Shown here: in pieces, positions 35,817 to 44,323 of the stretch
Layout of the letters: the number at the start of each line of letters is the position of its first letter
Position numbering within the stretch: the stretch's first letter is position 1
Assembly (NCBI RefSeq): GCF_021728395.1
Contig: NZ_JAKKCM010000005.1
Coordinates: 280,469 to 344,468, forward strand
Length of the DNA: 64,000 bases
Direction: 5' to 3'
Source of the DNA: Vibrio sp. J1-1
GTDB taxonomy: Bacteria > Pseudomonadota > Gammaproteobacteria > Enterobacterales > Vibrionaceae
Program-made: the position numbers and the translations under genes
Notes under the pieces: generated by a model
The model's database searches: none
What the model saw: only the letters and a program-made list of their open reading frames with translations
Told to the model about the DNA's origin: nothing

Positions 35817-36344
35817 ATGGCTGGTAGTAGTGTCATCGTTATGGGCGTTTGTGCGAGTGGAAAAAGCACAATCGGCGAGCAACTAGCGAAAAAGCTAGGA
35901 CGTAAATTCATTGATGGTGATGATCTTCACCCGCGAGCGAACATCCAGAAAATGGCATCCGGCCAGCCTCTGAATGATGACGATCGCAAGCCATGGCTAG
36001 AGCGTATTCGTGATGCAGCCTACAGTCTGGAAAGTAAAAACGAACACGGCGTGATCGTCTGTTCCGCACTAAAAAAGATCTACCGCGACCAGATTCGAGA
36101 AGGCAACGATAACGTGACTTTCTTGTTTCTGGATGGCGACATGGAACTGATCCTTAATCGCATGCGTCTTCGACAAGGTCACTTCATGAAAGAAAACATG
36201 GTGAAAAGCCAGTTTGAAGCCCTTGAGCGCCCAGATGCTGAACCTCAAACCCTAGTCGTAAGCATTGAAGGAGATATCAGTGGTGTAGTGGAACGCTCGG
36301 CAGTAGAACTCTTAAAGCAGCAACCGGTTGAGGAGGCATCATGA
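35817..36344 (+). CDS. gntK: gluconokinase
   Basis: A 175-residue P-loop kinase with Walker A MGVCASGKSTIGEQLA near residue 8. The family pattern FIDGDDLHPRANIQKMASG lies near 32 and LRQGHFMKENMVKSQFEALE near 120. It phosphorylates gluconate to 6-phosphogluconate with ATP. GAGGATAAG precedes the ATG. Its stop overlaps the edd start (ATGA), so the two are coupled. Confidence 0.95.
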   Translation: MAGSSVIVMGVCASGKSTIGEQLAKKLGRKFIDGDDLHPRANIQKMASGQPLNDDDRKPWLERIRDAAYSLESKNEHGVIVCSALKKIYRDQIREGNDNVTFLFLDGDMELILNRMRLRQGHFMKENMVKSQFEALERPDAEPQTLVVSIEGDISGVVERSAVELLKQQPVEEAS

Positions 36345-38137
36345 CCCACTCCGTTATTCTCAATGTCACTGAACGTCTTATCGAACGCAGCCGTGAAGCT
36401 CGCGCTGCCTTTTTAGCCCGTACCAATATTCAGTCTGAAGCAGGTAAAGGTCGCACAGGTTTGTCCTGTGGTAACCTCGCGCATGCGGTGGCAGCGTCAT
36501 GTTCTTCAGAGAAAGAAAGTATTCTCAATTTTACGCAGTCCAATGTCGCACTTATCAGTGCCTACAACGACATGTTGAGTGCCCACCAGCCTTACCAAGA
36601 ATATCCAGCGCAAATTAAACAAGTCCTGGCACAATATGGGCACACGGCTCAAGTGGCAGGTTGTGTCCCTGCGATGTGTGATGGCGTGACACAAGGTCAG
36701 CCGGGTATGGATATGTCACTGTTTTCCCGTGACTTAATCGCTCAATCGACAGCGTTGTCTTTAAGCCATAATGTCTTTGACGCGACGCTGCTGCTTGGCA
36801 TCTGCGACAAAATCGCACCAGGACAGCTGATGGGCGCGCTCTCTTATGCTCACCTGCCAACCGCCTTTGTACCGGCAGGTTTAATGGCCACCGGTATCAG
36901 CAATGAAGAAAAAGTCGACGTACGCCAAAAATACGCAGCGGGTGAAGTAGGCAAAGAAGCACTATTGGACATGGAGTGCCGTGCTTATCACTCTCCGGGT
37001 ACCTGCACTTTCTACGGCACCGCAAACACCAACCAGCTGGTCTTTGAAGCCATGGGGTTAATGCTACCGGGTTCGGCATTTATTCACCCACACAGTAAAC
37101 TGCGCAAAACACTGACCGACCATGCGGCACTGAAGATAGCGTCCATGACTGCAGGCTCCAGCAATTTCCGTCCTCTGGCTGAAGTTGTAACGGAAAAGAG
37201 TCTGATCAACGGTATTATCGCGCTACTTGCATCAGGCGGCAGTACCAACCACACCATTCATATGGTCGCCGTCGCGCGCGCAGCAGGTATCTTGCTAACC
37301 TGGCAAGACATCAGCGACTTGTCAGAGGTGGTGCCTCTACTTGCGAGTGTTTACCCGAATGGCCCGGCTGACATGAACGCGTTTCAGGAAGCTGGCGGTG
37401 TACCGGCTCTGTTACATCGATTGGATCAATCTGATCTGCTGCATCGCGATGTGAAACCAGTCTTCGGAGAGTTTTCCGAACAGATGACGATTCCATCTTT
37501 GACCGATGGCCAGTTGGCGTGGACAGCCTGCCAGCATAGTCTGGATAACGAAGTCATCGCCGCACCGGAAGCGGTATTCCAAAACACAGGTGGTACTCGT
37601 GTTTTAGATGGCAATCTAGGCAAAGCAGTTGTGAAAGTCTCGGCAGTCAAAGAAGAACAGCGCATCATCGAAGCGCCAGCGGTCGTTTTCCAGTGCCAAC
37701 ACGAAGTGGAGGCGGCATACAAACGAGGCGAACTCAACAAAGACTGCATTGTGGTCGTGACGCACAATGGTCCAGCCGCGAATGGAATGCCAGAGTTGCA
37801 TAAGCTGATGCCGATTTTAGGTAATGTGCAAAAAATGGGCTTTAAAGTTGCGTTGGTAACCGATGGCCGACTATCAGGCGCATCAGGCAAAATACCATCC
37901 GCTATTCATGTCTCACCTGAAGCGATTCGCGGTGGCGCGATTGGTTTAGTCCGTGATGGTGATGTTATACGCGTCGATTGCCAAACGGGCGAGCTGAACA
38001 ACTTAACCAACACCAGTGGACGCAAAGTCATTCAGCTTGATACTGAGTCAACCCAGAAAACATGGGGACGTGGATTTTTCGAGGTTATCCGCCACAATGT
38101 TTCCAGCGCCGATCACGGCGCGAGCTTTATTGTTTAG
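36341..38137 (+). CDS. edd: 6-phosphogluconate dehydratase
   Basis: A 598-residue [4Fe-4S] dehydratase of the IlvD/Edd family (E. coli 603). It has GCVPAMCDGVTQGQPGMDMS near residue 107, a cluster Cys in LLGICDKIAPGQ near 150, GTCTFYGTANTNQ near 222 and VTDGRLSGASGKIP near 505. It makes KDPG from 6-phosphogluconate. Together with gntU, gntK and eda it completes gluconate catabolism. It sits in one operon with gntK. Confidence 0.96.
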   Translation: MTHSVILNVTERLIERSREARAAFLARTNIQSEAGKGRTGLSCGNLAHAVAASCSSEKESILNFTQSNVALISAYNDMLSAHQPYQEYPAQIKQVLAQYGHTAQVAGCVPAMCDGVTQGQPGMDMSLFSRDLIAQSTALSLSHNVFDATLLLGICDKIAPGQLMGALSYAHLPTAFVPAGLMATGISNEEKVDVRQKYAAGEVGKEALLDMECRAYHSPGTCTFYGTANTNQLVFEAMGLMLPGSAFIHPHSKLRKTLTDHAALKIASMTAGSSNFRPLAEVVTEKSLINGIIALLASGGSTNHTIHMVAVARAAGILLTWQDISDLSEVVPLLASVYPNGPADMNAFQEAGGVPALLHRLDQSDLLHRDVKPVFGEFSEQMTIPSLTDGQLAWTACQHSLDNEVIAAPEAVFQNTGGTRVLDGNLGKAVVKVSAVKEEQRIIEAPAVVFQCQHEVEAAYKRGELNKDCIVVVTHNGPAANGMPELHKLMPILGNVQKMGFKVALVTDGRLSGASGKIPSAIHVSPEAIRGGAIGLVRDGDVIRVDCQTGELNNLTNTSGRKVIQLDTESTQKTWGRGFFEVIRHNVSSADHGASFIV

Positions 38138-38147
38138 GGAATAAAAA

Positions 38148-38182
38148 CAGACAAGCGGAGCACTGAGCACTCCGCTTGTCTG
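38148..38182. terminator. terminator between convergent edd and gntR
   Basis: A 13-bp perfect stem CAGACAAGCGGAG / CTCCGCTTGTCTG with a nine-base loop. The minus strand has a TTTTTATT tail, so it is a proper terminator for gntR and a hairpin end for edd. Confidence 0.85.
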
Positions 38183-38199
38183 TATGATTCAACAACGTA

Positions 38200-39207
38200 T
38201 TACACACTCTCACCCGCGGTAATTTCGTAGCCCATATCGACGACCAATTCTTGTTGATCTTCGCCTTTTAATCGCGCTATCAACAGTTCTGCACTCTTCT
38301 TGCCAATCTCAAAACGCGGCGTATCCACACTGGTTAATTTCGGACTGATCGTCTGGCCGATGTCTAGTGCGTTATAGCCGACCACCGCCAGTTGCTCAGG
38401 GACCTTAATCCCACGTTGCTGGGCACTGAGTATCGTACCAATCGCGATATCATCGTTGGTACAGAATACGCCATCGAGATCAGGGTAAGTCTCCAATGCA
38501 CGTTCAAGTAACTCATGCGCAAGAGAGAAGCTGGAATGTTCACCCGTTAATACGTGTTTCGACTCTAAACCTGCTTCAGACATCGCACGACCATAACCTT
38601 GCATACGTAGCTTAGTTCGCGTATCCAAACGGGCACCAAAGTAGACAATGGTACGCTTGCCAGAATCCAACATACGTTTTACTGCACTATACGATGCATC
38701 TTCATGGTCCAAGCCTACCGCCATATCAATAGGCTGTTCCGGCAATTCCATGGTCTCTACCACCGGCACACCTGCATTTTTAATCATCTGCAATGTACGT
38801 GGGGTATGGTTGCTTTCCGTTAAGATCAACCCATCAACTTGATAAGAGAGTAATGACGCGATCTTGCGCTCTTCTTCTTCTAAGTCATAACTAAAGTGGG
38901 CTAAAAGCGTCTCATAGCCATTCGCTTTGGTGACCATCTCAATGCCCTGAACAAAAGAAGCAAAAATTTGGTTAGACAGAGAAGGAAGTAAAATACCGAT
39001 CGCTTTACTGGAGGATTTGGATAACATCGCCGGAGCGCGGTTTTCAATATAACCCAGCTTTTCTATCGCAGCTGCGATTTTAACCCGCGTCTTCTCAGCA
39101 ACGGATTCCGGATTACGCATGTAACGCGAAACCGTCATCTTTGTTACGCCAACCTGGTCAGCAACATCCTGTAATGTCGCACGTGTTTTCTTATTCTTTT
39201 GAGTCAT
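38200..39207 (-). CDS. gntR: GntR, LacI-family gluconate repressor
   Basis: The 335-residue protein has a LacI-type helix-turn-helix (TLQDVADQVGVTKMTVSRYM near residue 9) and a periplasmic-binding-like effector domain (about 60-335). The position beside edd and the palindromes in its own and the gntU/gntK promoters identify it as GntR, which is released from DNA by gluconate. The ATG at 39207 starts MTQKNKKTRAT; the longer frame adds a hydrophobic stretch and would cross its own operator. Confidence 0.9.
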   Translation of the reverse strand: MTQKNKKTRATLQDVADQVGVTKMTVSRYMRNPESVAEKTRVKIAAAIEKLGYIENRAPAMLSKSSSKAIGILLPSLSNQIFASFVQGIEMVTKANGYETLLAHFSYDLEEEERKIASLLSYQVDGLILTESNHTPRTLQMIKNAGVPVVETMELPEQPIDMAVGLDHEDASYSAVKRMLDSGKRTIVYFGARLDTRTKLRMQGYGRAMSEAGLESKHVLTGEHSSFSLAHELLERALETYPDLDGVFCTNDDIAIGTILSAQQRGIKVPEQLAVVGYNALDIGQTISPKLTSVDTPRFEIGKKSAELLIARLKGEDQQELVVDMGYEITAGESV

Positions 39208-39226
39208 AAATATGTGAATTATCAGC

Positions 39227-39244
39227 AATGTTACTAGTAACATT
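39227..39244. promoter_or_regulatory. GntR operator (autoregulatory)
   Basis: AATGTTACTAGTAACATT, an 18-bp perfect palindrome, lies 20 bases upstream of gntR. Outside the central four bases it matches the GntR operator, indicating autorepression. Confidence 0.8.
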
Positions 39245-39389
39245 ATGACGAATACATTGCATAGCGGCAAGTAAACTAAGAGGGTTCCTCATACCGTTCA
39301 CAAAATCATGCACTTAGACGCTCCTTCAACATGGATGGAGGAGCTTCAGTAATCTAAACATCACGCACCAACGCAGAATTCTTTCAGAC

Positions 39390-39417
39390 AAAAAAGCCCC
39401 GAATTACGGAGCTTTTT
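39390..39417 (-). terminator. terminator of the SPOR-like gene
   Basis: On the minus strand AAAAAGCTCCG-TAATT-CGGGGCTTTTTT, with one bulge, lies just after the stop codon of the gene at 39433. Confidence 0.7.
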
Positions 39418-39432
39418 CTTTAGTACGCAAGA

Positions 39433-40422
39433 TCACTTCACACACATCACGTTCAGCAACGAAGTGCCGGTCAATTGGTTGGGTTCGCGATCCGTAAACA
39501 AGCCTTTCTTGCCTTTACCCCAATACGGAAGTTGCAGTGGCCAATTATTCTTTTCCATCACTCCGGAAGATCTTAAAGTCTTGAACTCGTCTGACTCTGC
39601 CAACGACATCCCCAATTGCTGGCAAATCTGTGCTGCGCTTTTATAGTTGAGACGGTTCCATGGTTTGCCATATTCCATGTAGAACTGGTTATGATTCTCT
39701 ATTAGATATGGCACGACATAAGTTTTGCCCTGAAGTGCAGTTTTTAAGCGAACGACAATGCCATCTTGGTTAGAGACTCTGTTTTCTGGCAAAGCTCTAG
39801 CGATGGGTTTCGCGTTAACGTGTTTAGCTGCGACAGGCTTTGGTTGAGAAGTCGTGGTTGACGGTTTAAATGCATCGGTGTTAGGTCGAACATTCGGAGC
39901 CGGTGCGGCTGGTGCTGTCCCAACCATTGGCTTCGTCACTGTCTTGGTTTGTTTCGAAGCTGAGGAACCCCCCTTCCCGACCACACGAATAAACGCTTCT
40001 CTGTAACTCGGTAAGGTTTTTACTCCACGCAAATCAGCCGCGGCTTTCGCGGGGTCCTTGTACGGACCAATCAGACAGCGATAACCGTTAGGTTCTGCTT
40101 TCATCCACACATCGGTAGTGATTTGATTATAGAGGGGCTTTGATTTGGCCAGTGACATCGGTTTTGGCAACAAACCACATTGAATCCAATAGAAATCACT
40201 GCCACCCTGCGGCACTTTCTTTCCCCATACGCCTTTGCCAATAGGGCAGGTTTGTTCAAGTCTTGGCAACGCTTTGTCGCTGGCCTGAGTCGCCTGACAA
40301 AGAAATTCATCAGCCAACACAGCTGAAGAAAACTGAGCGCAACCTAAGACCAAACCTAGGCTGAGGCTTAATTGGATACGTCGTGATGAGTGTTGTGCCT
40401 TCTTCAATTCCATACGCTTCAC
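39433..40422 (-). CDS. secreted SPOR-like protein
   Basis: The 329-residue protein has a signal peptide (about 15-37, cleaved near VLA-DE). A cysteine-containing SPOR-like segment follows (YRCLIGPYKDPAKAAADL near 114) and then a Pro/Ala/Thr linker (about 155-215). The C-terminal domain (about 225-329) has WPLQLPYWGKGKKGLF and ends in LLNVMCVK. SPOR domains bind denuded septal peptidoglycan, but this assignment is tentative. The C-terminal domain loosely recalls DUF1566/lectin-like folds. Start could be the GTG at the frame's head or the ATG three codons later. Monocistronic, with a terminator. Confidence 0.6.
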   Translation of the reverse strand: MKRMELKKAQHSSRRIQLSLSLGLVLGCAQFSSAVLADEFLCQATQASDKALPRLEQTCPIGKGVWGKKVPQGGSDFYWIQCGLLPKPMSLAKSKPLYNQITTDVWMKAEPNGYRCLIGPYKDPAKAAADLRGVKTLPSYREAFIRVVGKGGSSASKQTKTVTKPMVGTAPAAPAPNVRPNTDAFKPSTTTSQPKPVAAKHVNAKPIARALPENRVSNQDGIVVRLKTALQGKTYVVPYLIENHNQFYMEYGKPWNRLNYKSAAQICQQLGMSLAESDEFKTLRSSGVMEKNNWPLQLPYWGKGKKGLFTDREPNQLTGTSLLNVMCVK

Positions 40423-40569
40423 TCTAAACTAGTGGGTAAGGTCATCATGGCGGAAGACCGCCAAAAATCGGTGAACAAGGAATAACTAGCAAAAAAAGAG
40501 CCGGAAATTCATCCGGCTCTTAGTTTAGGAAGGAATTAAGCGTCTTAACAACACTTAATGTCTAGATTC

Positions 40570-41526
40570 TTAACCTTTATACAGTTTCGGGTTAAATACA
40601 TCACGTAACCAGTCACCCAATAGGTTGATAACCAGTACCAATGTAACCAACACAATACCTGGGAAAGCGGTAATCCACCAAGCGCCAGAGAAGATGTAGT
40701 TAAAGCCGATACTGATCAGCGCACCTAGAGACGGCTGATCAACTGGCAGACCTAAGCCAAGGAATGACAGCGCCGCTTCCGACATGATTGCGTTTGCGAC
40801 CTGAACAGTCGAGATAACCAAGATTGGTGACAAACAGTTAGGCAGAATATGACGGAACATAATACGTGGTGCTTTAAAGCCCATTACACGTGCTGCTTCT
40901 ACGTACTCTTTTTTCTTCTCAGCCAGAACCGATGCACGGATAGTACGTGCGTACTGTGGCCATTCTGCCACACCGATGATCACCACCAGCATGACTACCG
41001 CATATTGGCTGTAGAAATCACTACCAAAGCTGGCTTTGAAAATCGCCGAAACGATAATAGCTACCATCATGGTTGAGAACGAAAGCTGAACATCTGCAAA
41101 ACGCATTAGGAAGCTGTCGATACGGCCGCCAAAGTAGCCAGCAGACAGGCCAATGATGATCCCTAGAATCAGCTGTAGACCAACAGCCAGAAAACCGATG
41201 GTCAGGGATAAGCGAGAGCCATAAAGGATCGTCGATAAAATGTCACGACCTTGCTCATCCGTACCCAGAACAAAACGCTCATCGCCCTCTTCCATCCACG
41301 ATGGTGGCAATTCCGAGTCCATAATGTCGATGGACGTTAAGTCATACGGATCGGAGGGTGCCAGAATTGGCGCAGCAAGTGCCAACACCAAGAACACCAT
41401 AAATACCGTGAAACTCGCCATCGCGACTTTGTCGCGTTTAAAGTAGTACAAGAAATCCGAGTTTTTAAAACGCTGCCACGCTGAAGGAACGGCTTCAGGA
41501 GCGGCAACTTGATTTGATTGGCTCAT
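40570..41526 (-). CDS. peptide ABC importer permease (GsiD/DppC type)
   Basis: A 318-residue inner-membrane permease with a long hydrophilic N terminus, one helix near 35-55, and five more helices. The binding-protein-dependent transport signature (EYVEAARVMGFKAPRIMFRH near 210) contains the EAA loop that docks on the ATPase. The LGTDEQGRDILS motif near 88 is typical of DppC-like subunits. It is the last gene of the four-gene importer operon, two bases after its partner permease. Confidence 0.9.
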   Translation of the reverse strand: MSQSNQVAAPEAVPSAWQRFKNSDFLYYFKRDKVAMASFTVFMVFLVLALAAPILAPSDPYDLTSIDIMDSELPPSWMEEGDERFVLGTDEQGRDILSTILYGSRLSLTIGFLAVGLQLILGIIIGLSAGYFGGRIDSFLMRFADVQLSFSTMMVAIIVSAIFKASFGSDFYSQYAVVMLVVIIGVAEWPQYARTIRASVLAEKKKEYVEAARVMGFKAPRIMFRHILPNCLSPILVISTVQVANAIMSEAALSFLGLGLPVDQPSLGALISIGFNYIFSGAWWITAFPGIVLVTLVLVINLLGDWLRDVFNPKLYKG

Positions 41527-41528
41527 GA

Positions 41529-42506
41529 TTAAGCTCCTTTTCCAGTTAGGTTCACAGTTGGGTTGATGATGCCGTACAGCAAATCAACGATGGTATTGGT
41601 TACCACGAAGATCAGACCAACAAAGATAACGTAGGCAGTGATTAGCGGTGTATCTACACGGTTAATCGCCTCTAGGAAAAGGAAACCCGTACCCGGCCAT
41701 TGGAATACAGTTTCGGTTAAGATGGTGTATGCCACCATTGTACCAATTTGCACACCACCAACCGTCAAGACTGGCAGCATGGTGTTTTTCAATGCATGTT
41801 GGTAATAAATCTTTTGTAAGTTCAGGCCTTTCGCTTTGGCGAACTTGATGTACTCAGAGCTCAATACTTCCAGCATTTCTGAACGAACCAGACGAATGAA
41901 CAACGGTAGCATGATAGAAGCCAGGGAAATACATGGCAGGATCAGGTGCTTGATTCCATCAAGGGTAAATAAGCCCGACTCCCAACCGAGAAGGTTTGAT
42001 GTTTCACCGCGTCCGTAGGAAGGCAGCCAGCCGAGCTCAATGGAGAAGACGTACATCAGCATGATTGCGGTCAGGAAAACCGGAATCGAAATGCCGACAC
42101 TACTCATCGCCATAACAAATTTGGTGAAGATACTTTTCGGGTGAATCGCGGAATACACCCCAAGTGGTATTGAGAAAGCAATAATAATGAGCGTCGCGCC
42201 AAACACGAGCTCGAGCGTTGCAACCAGCTTATCAAGAATGACATCAACCGCTGGGCGCTTGAAAAAGTATGAAGTACCTAAATCACCTTGCAGTGCATTA
42301 CCGACAAAGCGAGTGTACTTTGTGATAAAGGGATCGTTCAGGCCCAGTTCATCACGCAGCGCTTGACGCTCCGACTCCGAAACCGATTGACCTACAAGCT
42401 CACGCAGCGGGTCACCCAGGTTGTCCTGAATGGCAAACGCCACCAAACTGATCACAAACATCACTATCAGTGCCTGAAACAGGCGCTTGACCAGAAACGA
42501 AAACAT
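41529..42506 (-). CDS. peptide ABC importer permease (GsiC/DppB type)
   Basis: A 325-residue permease with six membrane helices. The DppB-type N terminus is FLVKRLFQALIVMFVISLVA, and the EAA-like loop EYIKFAKAKGLNLQKIYYQH lies near 217. It pairs with the DppC-type subunit to form the channel. It is separated from the binding-protein gene by 175 bases that contain a hairpin. Confidence 0.9.
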   Translation of the reverse strand: MFSFLVKRLFQALIVMFVISLVAFAIQDNLGDPLRELVGQSVSESERQALRDELGLNDPFITKYTRFVGNALQGDLGTSYFFKRPAVDVILDKLVATLELVFGATLIIIAFSIPLGVYSAIHPKSIFTKFVMAMSSVGISIPVFLTAIMLMYVFSIELGWLPSYGRGETSNLLGWESGLFTLDGIKHLILPCISLASIMLPLFIRLVRSEMLEVLSSEYIKFAKAKGLNLQKIYYQHALKNTMLPVLTVGGVQIGTMVAYTILTETVFQWPGTGFLFLEAINRVDTPLITAYVIFVGLIFVVTNTIVDLLYGIINPTVNLTGKGA

Positions 42507-42639
42507 TCCTTGCCCCTTAACTATCCATAGATCTCTAAATTTAGAGAGAAAATTCAGTCTTTAAACGGGCTCAGTCCGACTGAAATAAAACTGAGCCTGC
42601 TATTGAGCCCCACAATAATTCACTTGTCATAGGGCTCAT

Positions 42640-42665
42640 TCAGGAGGAAGCGAACTCCCTCCTGA
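42640..42665 (-). terminator. intercistronic hairpin between binding protein and permease genes
   Basis: TCAGGAGG / CCTCCTGA arms with a ten-base loop lie just after the binding-protein stop. A second pair GAGCCC/GGGCTC follows. No long T-tract, so partial termination or 3'-end protection of the upstream message is more likely than full termination. Confidence 0.45.
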
Positions 42666-42681
42666 TAACTACTCAATGTGA

Positions 42682-44235
42682 TTATTCAACCACAAGGTCG
42701 CCAAAGTAAGGCATAACCATTGGGTTCACGATGTCTACTGCTTTCACGTTAGACTTCGCGCCCCATGCTTCACTTTGCCAGTGTAGCGGTACGAATGCTG
42801 CGTCGTTGTATAGCGTTGCTTCTACACCTTGTAGCATTTCTGCACGTTTCGCTGGATCCGTTTCAACGTTAGCCGCTTCGACTACTTTGTCCATTTCTGG
42901 GTTTGAGTAGTGACCACAGTTGTACTGACCACGACCAGTTTCTTCGTTACGAGTCATGGTTAGGAATTCGTTGAAGTTTGCAGAATCTTCAGTATCTGAG
43001 TGCCAACCGATCATCAGCATGTCAGCAGAACATAAATCAAACTCAGGCCAGTATTGCGCTTTAGGCATTGTCTTCAGATCAACCTTGATGCCGATCTTAG
43101 ACAGCATAGCCGCTGCTGCTTGTGCAACTTTTGCATCGTTCACGTAACGGTTGTTTGGCGCAATCATCGTTAGCGTCAAGCCGTCTTCGTAGCCCGCTTC
43201 TTTCATCAGCTCTTTTGCTTTCTTCAGATCGTAGCGAGGAACTAGCTTGTCGTTATGACCAACGTAACCTGCTGGGCTTTGCTGACCAGCTGCCGTTGCG
43301 AAGCCTTTCATGATTTTCTTCACGATGCCTTCGTTGTTGATGGCATGCACAATCGCCTGACGAACGCGAACGTCTTTCAACGCTTCGTTGCTGTTTTGGT
43401 TCATTTGTAGCGTGATAATACGAGTACCAGGCAGTGTCACCAGATCGATACCGTCAGCGTCTTTCACACGTTGGTGATCGTTTGGCGCGACTGGGTGAAT
43501 CATATCTACGCCGCCAGAAAGTAGTGCTGCAACACGAGTCGCATCTTCTTTGATTGGTACTAGGGTTAGCTTATCAACGTTGCCTTTTGACTCTTTGTCC
43601 CAGTAATCTTTGAAGCGTTCAAATTCTACTTTTACGCCCTGTTCACGTGATGTCACGATGAATGGACCTGTACCAGAAACGTGAGTTGATGCAAATGAGT
43701 TACCATGCTTCACTAGCTCAGATTTGTCTTTGCCATCTTCAGTCTTACCAGTATAGAACTTGCTGTCCATCGGGAAGATGTACGTCGCCGTTTGCAGCAC
43801 AAGTGGGTAAGGTCCTTTAGTCACAAGATCAAAGGTGTTGTCATCAACTTTAACGATTTTTTCGTACGGTTCGAAGATAGATTTAAAGTCTGGAGAGTTT
43901 TGCAGACGCTCAAATGTCCATACAACGTCATCTGCAGTCATTGTGTTGCCAGAGTGGAACTTCACACCTTCACGCAGTTTGAAGCGTACTGTTGTATCGT
44001 TAATACGCTCCCAGCTTTCTGCCAGGCGAGGCTCAAAATCCATTTCCTGAGTGAAACGAACCAGTGGGTCAAATACCATGTGTGACATTTGCAGTGTACC
44101 ACCAGATAGCTGCTCGTGCGGGTCAAGCGATACCGGGTCAGCAGCGTAACCAACTTTAATGTCTGCTGCCAACGAGTTAAAACTTAGTCCCGCAGCGATT
44201 AGCGCCACTGCTAATTTGCTTTTCATGGTTTTCAT
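42682..44235 (-). CDS. periplasmic peptide/glutathione-binding protein (GsiB/DppA type)
   Basis: A 517-residue family 5 solute-binding protein with a signal peptide (about 1-22, cleaved after SLA). The family core is FEPRLAESWERINDTTVRFK near 70, then LREGVKFHSGNTMTADDVVW near 90. I chose the ATG at 44235 because GGAG lies eight bases ahead; a neighbouring ATG two codons earlier is too close. It captures peptides or glutathione in the periplasm. The ligand cannot be read from sequence. Confidence 0.88.
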   Translation of the reverse strand: MKTMKSKLAVALIAAGLSFNSLAADIKVGYAADPVSLDPHEQLSGGTLQMSHMVFDPLVRFTQEMDFEPRLAESWERINDTTVRFKLREGVKFHSGNTMTADDVVWTFERLQNSPDFKSIFEPYEKIVKVDDNTFDLVTKGPYPLVLQTATYIFPMDSKFYTGKTEDGKDKSELVKHGNSFASTHVSGTGPFIVTSREQGVKVEFERFKDYWDKESKGNVDKLTLVPIKEDATRVAALLSGGVDMIHPVAPNDHQRVKDADGIDLVTLPGTRIITLQMNQNSNEALKDVRVRQAIVHAINNEGIVKKIMKGFATAAGQQSPAGYVGHNDKLVPRYDLKKAKELMKEAGYEDGLTLTMIAPNNRYVNDAKVAQAAAAMLSKIGIKVDLKTMPKAQYWPEFDLCSADMLMIGWHSDTEDSANFNEFLTMTRNEETGRGQYNCGHYSNPEMDKVVEAANVETDPAKRAEMLQGVEATLYNDAAFVPLHWQSEAWGAKSNVKAVDIVNPMVMPYFGDLVVE

Positions 44236-44323
44236 TTGCATAACTCCTTCATGCTGGGATCAAAGTCCCTTGTTGTGTTTGCGTCTGTTTTTATTTCAAG
44301 ATCAGCCAAGCAAAAAACTTGGT

